From positions 46,934 through 55,983 of the forward strand of contig CALRCI010000001.1 in the NCBI GenBank assembly GCA_943354525.1: DNA of 9,050 nucleotides, in the 5' to 3' direction. The notes under the pieces are model-generated. The model had not been told where the DNA came from, searched no databases, and worked only from the letters and a program-made list of their open reading frames with translations. Origin of the DNA: Candidatus Nomurabacteria bacterium (GTDB taxonomy: Bacteria > Patescibacteriota > Minisyncoccia > Phycocordibacterales > UBA9973). The translations under genes were made by a program, and so were the position numbers. Position 1 is the first letter of the stretch, and every line of letters begins with the position of its first letter. Shown piece by piece: positions 1-6,644 of the stretch.

Positions 1-755
1 CCCATGAGCTTGCCATACATATCGGTGGCAGTGTCCATGATCGGGATGAAATTCTTCTGGCTCTTGCCCATCGTGCGACCTTCGGATCCAGTCAGAAGTT
101 TCATCGCGATAACTGACTGTATCGGTTTATCGAAGACAGGCATAAGCCGGCGACCGGCAAGCATATTAAATGTCTGATCCGTGCCGCCAATTTCAACATC
201 GGCATCAATGGCAACTGAATCGTAGCCCTGCATGAGCGGATACATCCACTCGTCGAAACCGATCGGCTTGCCGTCGTGAAAGCGAAGTTTGAACGTCTCG
301 CGATCAAACATTTGCTGGACGGTGTATTGTTTCGTGAGCTTGATGACATCAGAAAATGGTAGATTTTTGAACCAGTCAGCGTTGTGAACGATTTTCGTCT
401 GTTCCTGGTGAACGGTACGGAAAAACTGGTCGGCATATGACGCTTCGTTTTTTGCGATGTCTTCTCTCGTAGTCTCTGCACGCATGTCTATTTTGTCGGA
501 ATGATCGCCGACAAGCGTGGTGAAATCTCCGATGATGAGGATGACATCATGACCGAGTTCCTGGAGATCGCGCATTTTGCGGTGGACGACAGCATGCCCG
601 AGGTGGAGATTCGGACCGGTCACGTCAGTACCGAGTTTGATCGTCAGCTTCTCGCCTGAGCGGAGTTTGTCGCGAAGCTCATCACGGGTAAAGACGTCGT
701 GGACGCCGCGGGTCAGTATTTCTTCGATTTTTTCGGGATTCGTGTCGATTGCCAT
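1..755 (-). CDS. tyrS: Tyrosyl-tRNA synthetase, N-terminal part (gene runs off window)
   Basis: Cytoplasmic class I aminoacyl-tRNA synthetase that activates tyrosine with ATP and charges tRNA-Tyr. Reading minus from the ATG at 755 gives 251 open codons to the window edge. Seen: the nucleotide-binding HIGH-type motif HLGHA (about residues 51-55) after KLGTDVTGPNLHLG, the tyrosine-pocket stretch QGYDSVAIDADVEIGGTDQ-like around 177-194, and the KMSKS-loop region GRTMGKSQKNFIPI (about 226-239). This pattern fits the ~400-residue TyrRS type with KMSKS; the C-terminal tRNA-binding part (S4-like in the family) lies outside. Odd: the KMSKS loop reads TMGKS, with Thr where the first Lys is usual and Gly for the middle Ser. 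The start is supported by a promoter whose -10 ends 6 nt before this ATG and by the N-terminal length. It diverges from the PBP gene. Identity is very likely; the exact start is likely. Confidence 0.93.
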   Translation of the reverse strand, partial: MAIDTNPEKIEEILTRGVHDVFTRDELRDKLRSGEKLTIKLGTDVTGPNLHLGHAVVHRKMRDLQELGHDVILIIGDFTTLVGDHSDKIDMRAETTREDIAKNEASYADQFFRTVHQEQTKIVHNADWFKNLPFSDVIKLTKQYTVQQMFDRETFKLRFHDGKPIGFDEWMYPLMQGYDSVAIDADVEIGGTDQTFNMLAGRRLMPVFDKPIQSVIAMKLLTGSEGRTMGKSQKNFIPIMDTATDMYGKLM

Positions 756-760
756 AGCTA

Positions 761-784
761 GAGAATACCATATTCGGTATTCTC
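761..784. promoter_or_regulatory. 24-bp palindrome over tyrS promoter, candidate operator
   Basis: Perfect 9-bp inverted repeat GAGAATACC-N6-GGTATTCTC. It fills exactly the interval from the -10 hexamer to the base next to the -35 of the tyrS promoter, the classical position for a repressor operator. If transcription started upstream it could instead form an RNA hairpin just before the start codon. No regulator gene is visible in the window. The pairing is seen; the operator role is inferred. Confidence 0.4.
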
Positions 785-790
785 ACCCAA
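762..790 (-). promoter_or_regulatory. tyrS promoter, predicted leaderless
   Basis: Reading minus: TTGGGT (790-785), a 17-bp spacer, then TATTCT (767-762) preceded by TGG, an extended -10. Six nt later comes the ATG at 755, so the expected +1 is the A of the start codon. The fit to sigma70 consensus is partial at -35 and good at -10. No Shine-Dalgarno-like purine run precedes the ATG. Confidence 0.55.
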
Positions 791-815
791 CTCTCCAAAA
801 CATTTTTGATTTAGC

Positions 816-843
816 TTGCATCCTTTTACACTACTAGTATACT
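816..843 (+). promoter_or_regulatory. Promoter upstream of an orphan terminator
   Basis: TTGCAT (816-821), a 16-bp spacer and TATACT (838-843) make one of the best sigma70-like matches in the window. The expected start is near 850. A terminator-like hairpin follows at 887-916, before the PBP start codon at 945, so this promoter would make either a short RNA or an attenuated leader for the PBP gene. Confidence 0.45.
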
Positions 844-886
844 GGACTTACAAATTGCCCAACGGCACACGAGAGCTTCCAAGATT

Positions 887-916
887 CCCCGCTGAAAGGC
901 GGGGTTTCGATTTTTT
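887..916 (+). terminator. Intrinsic terminator-like hairpin before the PBP gene
   Basis: Stem CCCCGC / GCGGGG (887-892 with 899-904), 6-nt loop, then a T-rich tail TTTCGATTTTTT (905-916). It has the form of a rho-independent terminator on the plus strand. No protein gene on that strand ends upstream, because tyrS runs the other way. It therefore ends a small transcript or attenuates transcription into the PBP gene. Confidence 0.6.
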
Positions 917-938
917 AGCTCATCAATTGTGGTATCAT
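911..938 (+). promoter_or_regulatory. PBP gene promoter, predicted leaderless
   Basis: An extended -10, TGG followed by TATCAT (933-938), lies 6 nt before the ATG at 945, so the predicted +1 is the start codon. The -35 region is weak and T-rich (TTTTTT, 911-916, 16-bp spacer) and overlaps the tail of the preceding terminator. Confidence 0.45.
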
Positions 939-944
939 TAACTC

Positions 945-3440
945 ATGCGCACTCTACACAAACATCGGCTTCGCAATATCGCTCTTTTCATCGTCGCCTC
1001 AGGATTGCTCATTCTCGGAATCCTGATCTTCTGGCTAGCTACGCTCAGATTGCCGGACTTCAAGTCCTTCGGGGATCGGAAAACGATCCAGTCCACGAAA
1101 ATTTACGATCGCACCGGTCAAATCATGCTCTATGACCTCAATCAGGACATCAAGCGCACTGACATCGCCTTCGACGCCATGGGTACGAATATCAAGAACG
1201 CGACAGTCGCCATCGAAGACAGTGGATTTTATGAACACTCCGGCATCAAGATAACGTCGATTCTCCGCGCCGTCATCGTCAATCTGCTCCATGGCAAATT
1301 CTCCCAAGGTGGTTCGACGATTACGCAGCAAGTCATCAAGAACACAGTCCTCACGTCGCAGAAGAGTATCACGCGCAAACTCAAAGAATGGATGCTCGCC
1401 GTCAAACTCGACCGCGAGATGGGCAAGGAACAGATTCTCGCCCTCTACATCAATGGCGCACCATACGGCGGCAGTATCTATGGCGTTGAAGAGGCGTCCA
1501 AGATCTATTTCGACAAGGAGCCGACAGATCTCACGATCGCCGAATCAGCCTATCTCGCAGCTATCCCGAACGCACCGACGTACTATTCTCCGTTCGGCAA
1601 GCACAAGGACGCGCTCGAAGCCCGCAAGAATCTCGTCCTCTCGCGCGAGCATGAACTTAAATTTATTACCGATGCCGAATATGCTGCAGCAAAAGCTGAG
1701 ACAGTAACTTTTCAACCGCAGCAGACGACGGGCATCAAAGCACCGCACTTCGTCTTCTTCATCAAAGACTATCTCGTCGACAAATACGGCGAAGACATGG
1801 CGGTGAACGGCGGACTAAAAGTCATCACGACGCTCAACTACGGCATGCAGGCCCGCGCCGAAGAGATTGCGAAGCGTTATGCGCTCGCGAACGAAACGAA
1901 ATACCAGGCATCAAATGCTGCCATCGTCGCCATTGATCCGAAGACTGGCCAGATCCTGACTATGGTCGGATCGCGTGATTACTTCGATAAGAACATCGAC
2001 GGTAATTACAATATCGCCACTGCGCATCGCCAGCCAGGTTCGTCATTTAAGCCATTCGTCTATGCAACCGGATTCAACATGGGCTATACGCCGGACACGG
2101 TGCTCTATGACACGCCGACTGAATTCAATCCCGACTGTCCGCCGAGCGCAACTTCAACTAAGTCGACATGCTACAATCCAGCCAACTTCGACGGCAGATA
2201 TCGCGGTCCGATGACGGTGCGAAATGCCCTCGCCATGTCCATCAACATTCCTGGTGTGAAGATGCTCTACCTCGTCGGCATCAACAACGCCATAAAGACT
2301 GCCGAAGACATGGGTATCACTTCACTCAAGACTGCAGCGACGTACGGCCTTACCCTCGTGCTCGGTGGCGGCGAAGTACGCCTGCTCGACATGACGAGCG
2401 CATACGGCGTATTTGCAACCAACGGCCTGCGACATCCGGCGACAGGTATTCTCTCAGTCAGCAATAATTCAGGCACCGTACTCGAGTCGTTTGCCGATAG
2501 CCCAGAACAGGTCCTGCCGAAACAGACAGCTCTCGAGATCAGCGAAATTCTGGCTGACAATGCGGCGCGCACGCCTGAATTCGGCGCGAACTCCTCGCTC
2601 TATGTGAAAAATTACGATGTCGCTGTGAAAACCGGTACGACCAACGACTACAAAGACGCATGGATTATCGGCTATACGCCTGCATTGGTCGTGGGCGCAT
2701 GGGTCGGCAACAACGACAACAAGCCAATGGCTCGCCAGATCTCCTCGATCCTCTCCGCGCCGATGTGGCATGAATTTATCGCCGGCGAACTGGCGAAGAT
2801 TCCCGACGAGCGATTCGAGAAGCCGGCACCGTATGACGATCCGACACTCAAACCGATTCTCCGCGGACTCTGGCAAGGCAATGAGAGTTTTGTAATCGAT
2901 ACAGTGTCGGGCGGACTTGCGACAGCGCTAACTCCGAAGGAAACACAGAAAGAAAAAGTGATTACCAATGTCCACGACATTCTCTACTGGGTCAATAAAT
3001 CCGATCCGACCGGGCCTATGCCGGGAAATCCCGCAAGCGACGGGCAGTTCACGAATTGGGAATACTCTGCACAGAACTGGTGGTCTGGTCATGCCGGCAA
3101 CTATCCATTTGTCACACTCGCCGAGAAGCCGACATTTACTGATACGGTGCACACTGAGGCCACTCGCCCAACAGTCGCCATCATCACCCCCATTGCCGGT
3201 ACTCACTATGCGGGGAGCAGTGAGTTAACGATTGCCATCAGTCTCTCTGGACCATCTCCGCTTCGCAAGGCTGATTACTATCTCAACGATATCTACCTCG
3301 GCACAAGCACGAATGGCACATTCTCATTCGTGCCAAACAGTGTGACGAATGTCTCGACCGACAATGAACTGAAAGTCATCGGCTACGATATAGTCTATAG
3401 TTCCAACACGGCCACGATGCCGCTGTCATTGGATTTATAA
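945..3440 (+). CDS. mrcA: Class A penicillin-binding protein (transglycosylase/transpeptidase)
   Basis: Bifunctional peptidoglycan synthase of 831 aa: it polymerises lipid II glycan strands and cross-links stem peptides outside the membrane. Seen: a short basic N-terminus, one membrane anchor (about 11-33), a GT51 domain (about 75-250) with EDSGFYEHSG (catalytic Glu91), GGSTITQQ (122-129) and the KEQILALYIN motif (161-170), then a transpeptidase domain with SSFK (nucleophile Ser366, Lys369), SIN (432-434) and KTG (562-564). All catalytic motifs are intact. After about residue 650 comes a linker, then an Ig-like beta-rich tail (about 740-831, starting PTVAIITPIAGTHYAG). The ATG at 945 is chosen because the -10 ends 6 nt upstream and the anchor follows directly; no Shine-Dalgarno is present. 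The gene is monocistronic, ending at a strong terminator. The class A identity is certain; 1A versus 1B naming is not. Confidence 0.97.
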   Translation: MRTLHKHRLRNIALFIVASGLLILGILIFWLATLRLPDFKSFGDRKTIQSTKIYDRTGQIMLYDLNQDIKRTDIAFDAMGTNIKNATVAIEDSGFYEHSGIKITSILRAVIVNLLHGKFSQGGSTITQQVIKNTVLTSQKSITRKLKEWMLAVKLDREMGKEQILALYINGAPYGGSIYGVEEASKIYFDKEPTDLTIAESAYLAAIPNAPTYYSPFGKHKDALEARKNLVLSREHELKFITDAEYAAAKAETVTFQPQQTTGIKAPHFVFFIKDYLVDKYGEDMAVNGGLKVITTLNYGMQARAEEIAKRYALANETKYQASNAAIVAIDPKTGQILTMVGSRDYFDKNIDGNYNIATAHRQPGSSFKPFVYATGFNMGYTPDTVLYDTPTEFNPDCPPSATSTKSTCYNPANFDGRYRGPMTVRNALAMSINIPGVKMLYLVGINNAIKTAEDMGITSLKTAATYGLTLVLGGGEVRLLDMTSAYGVFATNGLRHPATGILSVSNNSGTVLESFADSPEQVLPKQTALEISEILADNAARTPEFGANSSLYVKNYDVAVKTGTTNDYKDAWIIGYTPALVVGAWVGNNDNKPMARQISSILSAPMWHEFIAGELAKIPDERFEKPAPYDDPTLKPILRGLWQGNESFVIDTVSGGLATALTPKETQKEKVITNVHDILYWVNKSDPTGPMPGNPASDGQFTNWEYSAQNWWSGHAGNYPFVTLAEKPTFTDTVHTEATRPTVAIITPIAGTHYAGSSELTIAISLSGPSPLRKADYYLNDIYLGTSTNGTFSFVPNSVTNVSTDNELKVIGYDIVYSSNTATMPLSLDL

Positions 3441-3445
3441 AAATG

Positions 3446-3487
3446 TAATAAAAGATCCGAAAGAAAATTCTTTCGGATCTTTTATTA
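3446..3487. terminator. Bidirectional terminator between PBP gene and 84-aa ORF
   Basis: A perfect inverted repeat (3446-3465 with 3468-3487; core AAGATCCGAAAG / CTTTCGGATCTT) flanked by A-rich and T-rich ends on both sides, so it gives a hairpin plus U-tract in either direction. It separates the convergent PBP gene and the dnaA-dnaN-ORF set. The TAA of the 84-aa ORF (3485-3487) lies inside the repeat. Confidence 0.85.
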
Positions 3488-3739
3488 TTGTAATCGTATA
3501 TATTTTTTTAAACTCGCATCTTGATGCAACTCTTCCAAAATCTGCGCTGATTTGAGCATGATTTCACTGCGCTCGATTGGCTTGATCGTGAGATGGATAC
3601 TTTCGTCTTTCAAACTGACTTGTTTCTTGTCTAATTTGATTTTCGTCTTGTTGAAAATAATTTCAATGACTTTCTCGCGGGCAAGCTCGCCCTTCATGAG
3701 CGTACCGCTAAATTTCTTGAGATAGTCAGTGATATGCAT
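3485..3739 (-). CDS. 84-aa protein after dnaN, possibly DciA/DUF721-like
   Basis: Small, soluble, Lys/Glu-rich protein (84 aa, no membrane segment) whose function is not certain. It starts one base after the dnaN stop (TAACATG), with no Shine-Dalgarno, so translation is probably coupled to dnaN. Visible pattern: an N-terminal helix with KGELAREKVIEIIFNKT, a beta-like stretch IKLDKKQVSLKDESIHLTIK, and a C-terminal helix ERSEIMLKSAQILEELHQD. That order resembles the short DUF721/DciA fold, where a hydrophobic strand is followed by a helix ending in a Leu/Asn-rich segment. DciA proteins help load the DnaB helicase and are often encoded near dnaA-dnaN-recF in other bacteria, so position supports the idea. 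The similarity is by eye and weak. It could be an unrelated lineage-specific protein. Confidence 0.75.
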   Translation of the reverse strand: MHITDYLKKFSGTLMKGELAREKVIEIIFNKTKIKLDKKQVSLKDESIHLTIKPIERSEIMLKSAQILEELHQDASLKKYIRLQ

Positions 3740-3740
3740 G

Positions 3741-4838
3741 TTAGCGATTCATCGGCATGGCGAGATAGGTAAACGTCTGATCGGAAATGCCTTTGAATAT
3801 GACCGGCTTACTGTTGCCGAGGAAATCGATCGAGATACTGTCGGCAGTGATGGATTGGAAACAATCTATCACATAGCGCTCATTGAGTGAGACAGTGACA
3901 TCTTCTCCTGAGAGAGCTGCGGGAATATCTGTCGTGTGTTCACCGATGTCAGTATTCTTCGCATTGATGGAGAAATGTTTGCGGGCAACATCGACCGTAA
4001 ATGTGATTTGATTGAATTTATCAGTGAAGACAGTCGCTGCTTTCAATGCCCCCTGAAGCTCACTCCGTAGCACTACAACACTTGTCGTCTTCGTCTTGGG
4101 AATTATCTGCTTATAGTCTGGAAAGACGCCGTCAATCAATCGTGATGTGATGTAGGTATCGTCAAATGAAAATGAAATTTGATTTTTTGTAAAAACAACG
4201 GAGAGTTCTCCGGACATGCCGTCGAGTGAGCGGATGATTTCATTGATGTTTTTATTTGGCACGATGATTCCTGAAATATCCGGTACATTGGAAATTCGAA
4301 CACGCTTCTCGGCGAGACGGAAGGAGTCAGTCGCCACCGCCACGAGATCACTAGAGTCGGTATACAGATATACGCTTGCAATTTCAGGCTTAATATCGCT
4401 TGTGGAGCCGCTATAGGAGACGGCTTTCACTGCAGATACGAATTTCTCAAGTGGAAGTTTAAACGATTCGCCGTCGACGACTGGAATCGTCGGGAAATCT
4501 TCGTAGGGAAAGGTCTTAATGGTTGCGCGAGATTCTTTGGTCGCAAGCGAGAGTGTATCACCAACTTCTTTGAGAGTGATCATTTGATTACCGTCGAGTG
4601 AGCTCAAGAATTGCGAGAGTGTATCACCACGAACTGCGAGAACCCCTTCGGTTGTGACCTTGGCTGGAATCTCGACTTCGATACCGAGCGAGAGATTTGT
4701 CGCACGAACTTTCAATGATTTACCACTTGCAACCAGAAGTAATGACGAAAGAATTGGTAACGTTAAATTCTTACCAGTCATTCGCTCACCTGTTTGTGCT
4801 GCTCTCTTTAATTTTTCCACACTGCATTCTATATTCAT
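3741..4838 (-). CDS. dnaN: DNA polymerase III beta subunit (sliding clamp)
   Basis: Ring-forming processivity clamp that tethers DNA polymerase III and other replication and repair proteins to DNA. It has 365 aa, the normal length, made of three similar domains of about 120 residues. Seen: the N-terminus MNIECSVEKLKRAAQ, TLPILSSLLLVASGKSLKVRATNLSLGIEVEIPA in domain 1, EDFPTIPVV near residue 120, FAT-like VAVATDSFRLAEKRV in domain 2, and the C-terminal TYLAMPMNR close to the usual MPM-R/L ending that lines the ligand pocket. The ATG at 4838 is chosen for the conserved N-terminus. No Shine-Dalgarno precedes it; a TAGTAT hexamer lies 8 nt upstream. It lies downstream of dnaA across the putative origin, with the same strand, and its stop is one base from the next ORF. 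Confidence 0.97.
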   Translation of the reverse strand: MNIECSVEKLKRAAQTGERMTGKNLTLPILSSLLLVASGKSLKVRATNLSLGIEVEIPAKVTTEGVLAVRGDTLSQFLSSLDGNQMITLKEVGDTLSLATKESRATIKTFPYEDFPTIPVVDGESFKLPLEKFVSAVKAVSYSGSTSDIKPEIASVYLYTDSSDLVAVATDSFRLAEKRVRISNVPDISGIIVPNKNINEIIRSLDGMSGELSVVFTKNQISFSFDDTYITSRLIDGVFPDYKQIIPKTKTTSVVVLRSELQGALKAATVFTDKFNQITFTVDVARKHFSINAKNTDIGEHTTDIPAALSGEDVTVSLNERYVIDCFQSITADSISIDFLGNSKPVIFKGISDQTFTYLAMPMNR

Positions 4839-4868
4839 ATATTTAAATACTATTACTACTACTAATCC

Positions 4869-4885
4869 TGTGGATATGTGTATAA
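4869..4885 (-). promoter_or_regulatory. Tandem DnaA boxes next to triplet run
   Basis: TTATACACA (perfect to TTATNCACA) overlaps ATATCCACA (one mismatch) by one base. Four bases further on lies the TAG/TAA triplet run leading into the dnaN start. DnaA bound here could both open the origin and affect dnaN transcription. Confidence 0.7.
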
Positions 4886-4929
4886 CTGATTTATATCCAT
4901 ATCCCCCAATCTAGTTTCGATATTCATGA

Positions 4930-4938
4930 TGTGAATAA
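4930..4938 (-). promoter_or_regulatory. DnaA box
   Basis: TTATTCACA on the minus strand, a perfect match to TTATNCACA, in the middle of the dnaN-dnaA gap. Confidence 0.65.
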
Positions 4939-4997
4939 AAATGTTTTCATTTCGAACTTTGTTAATAACTTTTCCCGATGTTGTTTTTTATTAAATG

Positions 4998-5006
4998 TTA
5001 TTCACA
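4998..5006 (+). promoter_or_regulatory. DnaA box
   Basis: TTATTCACA on the plus strand, the same 9-mer as the box at 4930-4938 but in the opposite orientation, so the two face each other across about 60 bp. Confidence 0.65.
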
Positions 5007-5060
5007 ATTACTTCTAACTTTCCCTAAACTTTTCCGAACACAATACCGTACATATCCACA

Positions 5061-6425
5061 TCATTTGAACATAATTTTCAACTGTTCTAACTCGCTCACG
5101 ATCGTTGGATCGTGTTTGAGATCGTTTTTTATTTTCTCACATGAGTGGATGACCGTGGTGTGATCTTTGCCGCCAAGCTTCTGACCGATGAGCGGATATG
5201 AGACATTGAACATCTCGCGGAGAATATACATAATCATCTGGCGAGCTTTCACGATTTCCTTACGGCGAGTCTTATCGTAGATGAGGTTTTCCTCGATAGA
5301 GTAAAATCCAGCAACAATCTTCACCACTTCAGCAACTGAGACGTTTTTCTTCGGACGGACGTTATTTTTCAAGAGATTTTTCACATCGGCGATTGATGGC
5401 ACACGGCCTTTGAGCTCAGCATGACAGACGACTGAGTTGAGACTTCCCTCAAGTTCACGAATATTTCCCTCTACAGATTCAGCAATAGCCGAAATAATTT
5501 CCGGAGTAATGAAATTCTGGTGATTTGCGGCCTTGGCGCGGAGAATGGCGACGCGTGATTCGAAGTCTGGCTCACTGATGTCGACGATCATACCTTGTGA
5601 GAATCGAGAGTGGAGTCGCGCTTCAAGTCCAGTGATGTAGTTCGGGTGTTTATCAGAGGAGAAGACAATTTGTTTGCCGTTCTCATAAAAAGCATTGAAA
5701 AGATGGAAGAGCTCCTCTTGAGTTTTCTCCATTTTCGATATGAATTGGATGTCGTCGATGATCAGGACATCATATTTTCGATATTTCTCCTTGAATGTAT
5801 TGGCTTTGTTGTTGTGGACGGCATTGATGTAGTCCATGGCGAACTTTTCAAGGGTGATGTAATGCACTTTCTTTGCTGGGTGCTTGATTTTGATCGTGTT
5901 GCCGATGGCTTGGATGAGGTGGGTTTTGCCGAGGCCGGTGTTGCCGTAGATGAAGAAGGGATTATAGGATTGTCCTGGACGCGCAATAATGGCCTGGGCG
6001 GCGGCATAGCCAAGCTCATTGAATGGACCGACGATGAATGAGTCGAAGGTATAGCGCGGGTTGAGATTATCTTCTTTGTTGATGTAGAGGTCGGCAAGCG
6101 GCAACTCCCGAGATGGAGTGCTCATCATAGACAATCCCCCGTTTTCGTCGGTTTTCGGCTTCATGTCGTGCTTCACAATGACGTATTCGACGCCGCGGAC
6201 GTTATTTTCCAAGGCATTTAAGAGGACTTTAGTGATAAGTTTGTTGTATTTGTTGAGGAGCCAGTCTCTGACGAATTCGTTGGGGACACCGACGGTGATG
6301 ATACCTGCATCTTCCTTGACCAAGCTCGTATGGCGGAACCAGGTGCTGAAATTAGCCTTTGAAACCTCGAGTTCGATCTCTTTGAGGCAGGTATTCCAGA
6401 CAGATGCGGTGTCGGTATTTATCAT
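5061..6425 (-). CDS. dnaA: Chromosomal replication initiator DnaA
   Basis: AAA+ ATPase that binds DnaA boxes, opens oriC and recruits the helicase. It has 454 aa, the usual size. Seen: domain I (about 1-80, VWNTCLKEIELEVSKANFS...), a short linker (about 85-120), AAA+ with Walker A GNTGLGKT (161-168), Walker B VLIIDD (220-225), sensor 1 near FSSDKHP (255-261), the arginine-finger segment SRF (273-275), sensor 2 GNIRELEG (320-327), and domain IV with LGGKDHTTVIHSCEKI (417-432), the box-recognition signature with Lys for the more usual Arg. The start at 6425 (MINTDTASVW) is preferred over an in-frame ATG at 6485: DnaA proteins begin close to this sequence, and a TATAAT lies just upstream, so the longer reading would start outside the transcript. 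It ends in TGA at the expected C-terminus. Confidence 0.97.
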   Translation of the reverse strand: MINTDTASVWNTCLKEIELEVSKANFSTWFRHTSLVKEDAGIITVGVPNEFVRDWLLNKYNKLITKVLLNALENNVRGVEYVIVKHDMKPKTDENGGLSMMSTPSRELPLADLYINKEDNLNPRYTFDSFIVGPFNELGYAAAQAIIARPGQSYNPFFIYGNTGLGKTHLIQAIGNTIKIKHPAKKVHYITLEKFAMDYINAVHNNKANTFKEKYRKYDVLIIDDIQFISKMEKTQEELFHLFNAFYENGKQIVFSSDKHPNYITGLEARLHSRFSQGMIVDISEPDFESRVAILRAKAANHQNFITPEIISAIAESVEGNIRELEGSLNSVVCHAELKGRVPSIADVKNLLKNNVRPKKNVSVAEVVKIVAGFYSIEENLIYDKTRRKEIVKARQMIMYILREMFNVSYPLIGQKLGGKDHTTVIHSCEKIKNDLKHDPTIVSELEQLKIMFK

Positions 6426-6434
6426 AGTGAGTGC

Positions 6435-6440
6435 ATTATA
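6435..6440 (-). promoter_or_regulatory. dnaA promoter -10
   Basis: A perfect TATAAT on the minus strand, 9 nt before the dnaA ATG at 6425, predicts a leader of about 3 nt. No good -35 is seen at 16-18 bp; TTGACC lies too close, at about 10 bp. This -10 also rules against the upstream in-frame ATG at 6485. Confidence 0.5.
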
Positions 6441-6511
6441 GTATGTCTCGGTCAAAGTCGAAAACTTCCCAAAAGTTATTAACATGGGGAAACGCTGGGG
6501 AAAACTATTTA

Positions 6512-6639
6512 GGGCTAAAAACCAAATAATCTAATTTTTTCCGGAGGTCTCGCGCAGGCGGGTAGCCGAGCCAGAGCAAATTTCTAGCAAGAAATTATGC
6601 GTGCCGCAGGAGAAAATTAGATTATTTGGTTTTTAGCCC
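6512..6639 (+). repeat. Hairpin element A, single-stem member of a three-copy family
   Basis: Perfect 27-bp inverted arms (6512-6538 with 6613-6639), extended inward by a G-T pair and three more pairs to a 31-bp stem (6512-6542 with 6609-6639), enclose a 66-nt loop. The loop holds the 31-nt family core (6574-6604), identical to that in B. Orientation is given by the core reading GAGCAAATTTCTAGC on the plus strand. The element lies between the yidD stop (5 bp away) and the dnaA promoter. It lacks the outer modules of B and C. No ORF is present. Its function is unknown; it may also stop transcripts leaving yidD. Confidence 0.85.
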
Positions 6640-6644
6640 GTCGT

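Larger units (their letters stand above)
4839..5060. other. oriC: Candidate chromosomal replication origin (oriC)
   Basis: The AT-rich dnaN-dnaA gap carries three perfect TTATNCACA DnaA boxes: 4877-4885 (minus), 4930-4938 (minus) and 4998-5006 (plus). One-mismatch boxes lie at 4869-4877 (minus, ATATCCACA, touching the first) and 5052-5060 (plus, ATATCCACA, abutting the dnaA stop); a TTTTCCACA lies at 4813-4821 inside dnaN. Next to the tandem boxes is a triplet run, TAG-TAG-TAG-TAA-TAG-TAT on the minus strand (4864-4847), then AT-only sequence, a plausible unwinding zone. The intact HTH signature of the local DnaA supports use of the standard box. The box matches are seen; origin activity is inferred. 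Confidence 0.8.

Noticed and set aside
5061..5063. Reading TGA as glycine (code 25), which would extend DnaA
   Set aside because: DnaA ends at its normal place with TGA, and the extension (Cys/Arg-rich) has no family counterpart. All other genes end in TAA or TAG, so the evidence is limited but favours the standard code.
4978..5163. 61-aa plus-strand ORF across the dnaN-dnaA gap
   Set aside because: It overlaps DnaA boxes and the dnaA 3' end. Its AT-rich reading has no recognisable domain.
6426..6485. N-terminal 20-residue extension of DnaA from the ATG at 6485
   Set aside because: The TATAAT promoter element lies inside it, and DnaA domain I starts normally at the internal Met (6425). The extension has no family support.
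6543..6608. tRNA-like look of the element A loop (GGTAGCCGAGCCAGAGC resembles a D-arm)
   Set aside because: The following hairpin closes on a 4-nt loop rather than a 7-nt anticodon loop. No T-arm or acceptor stem is present, and the pairing is explained better by the family fold.
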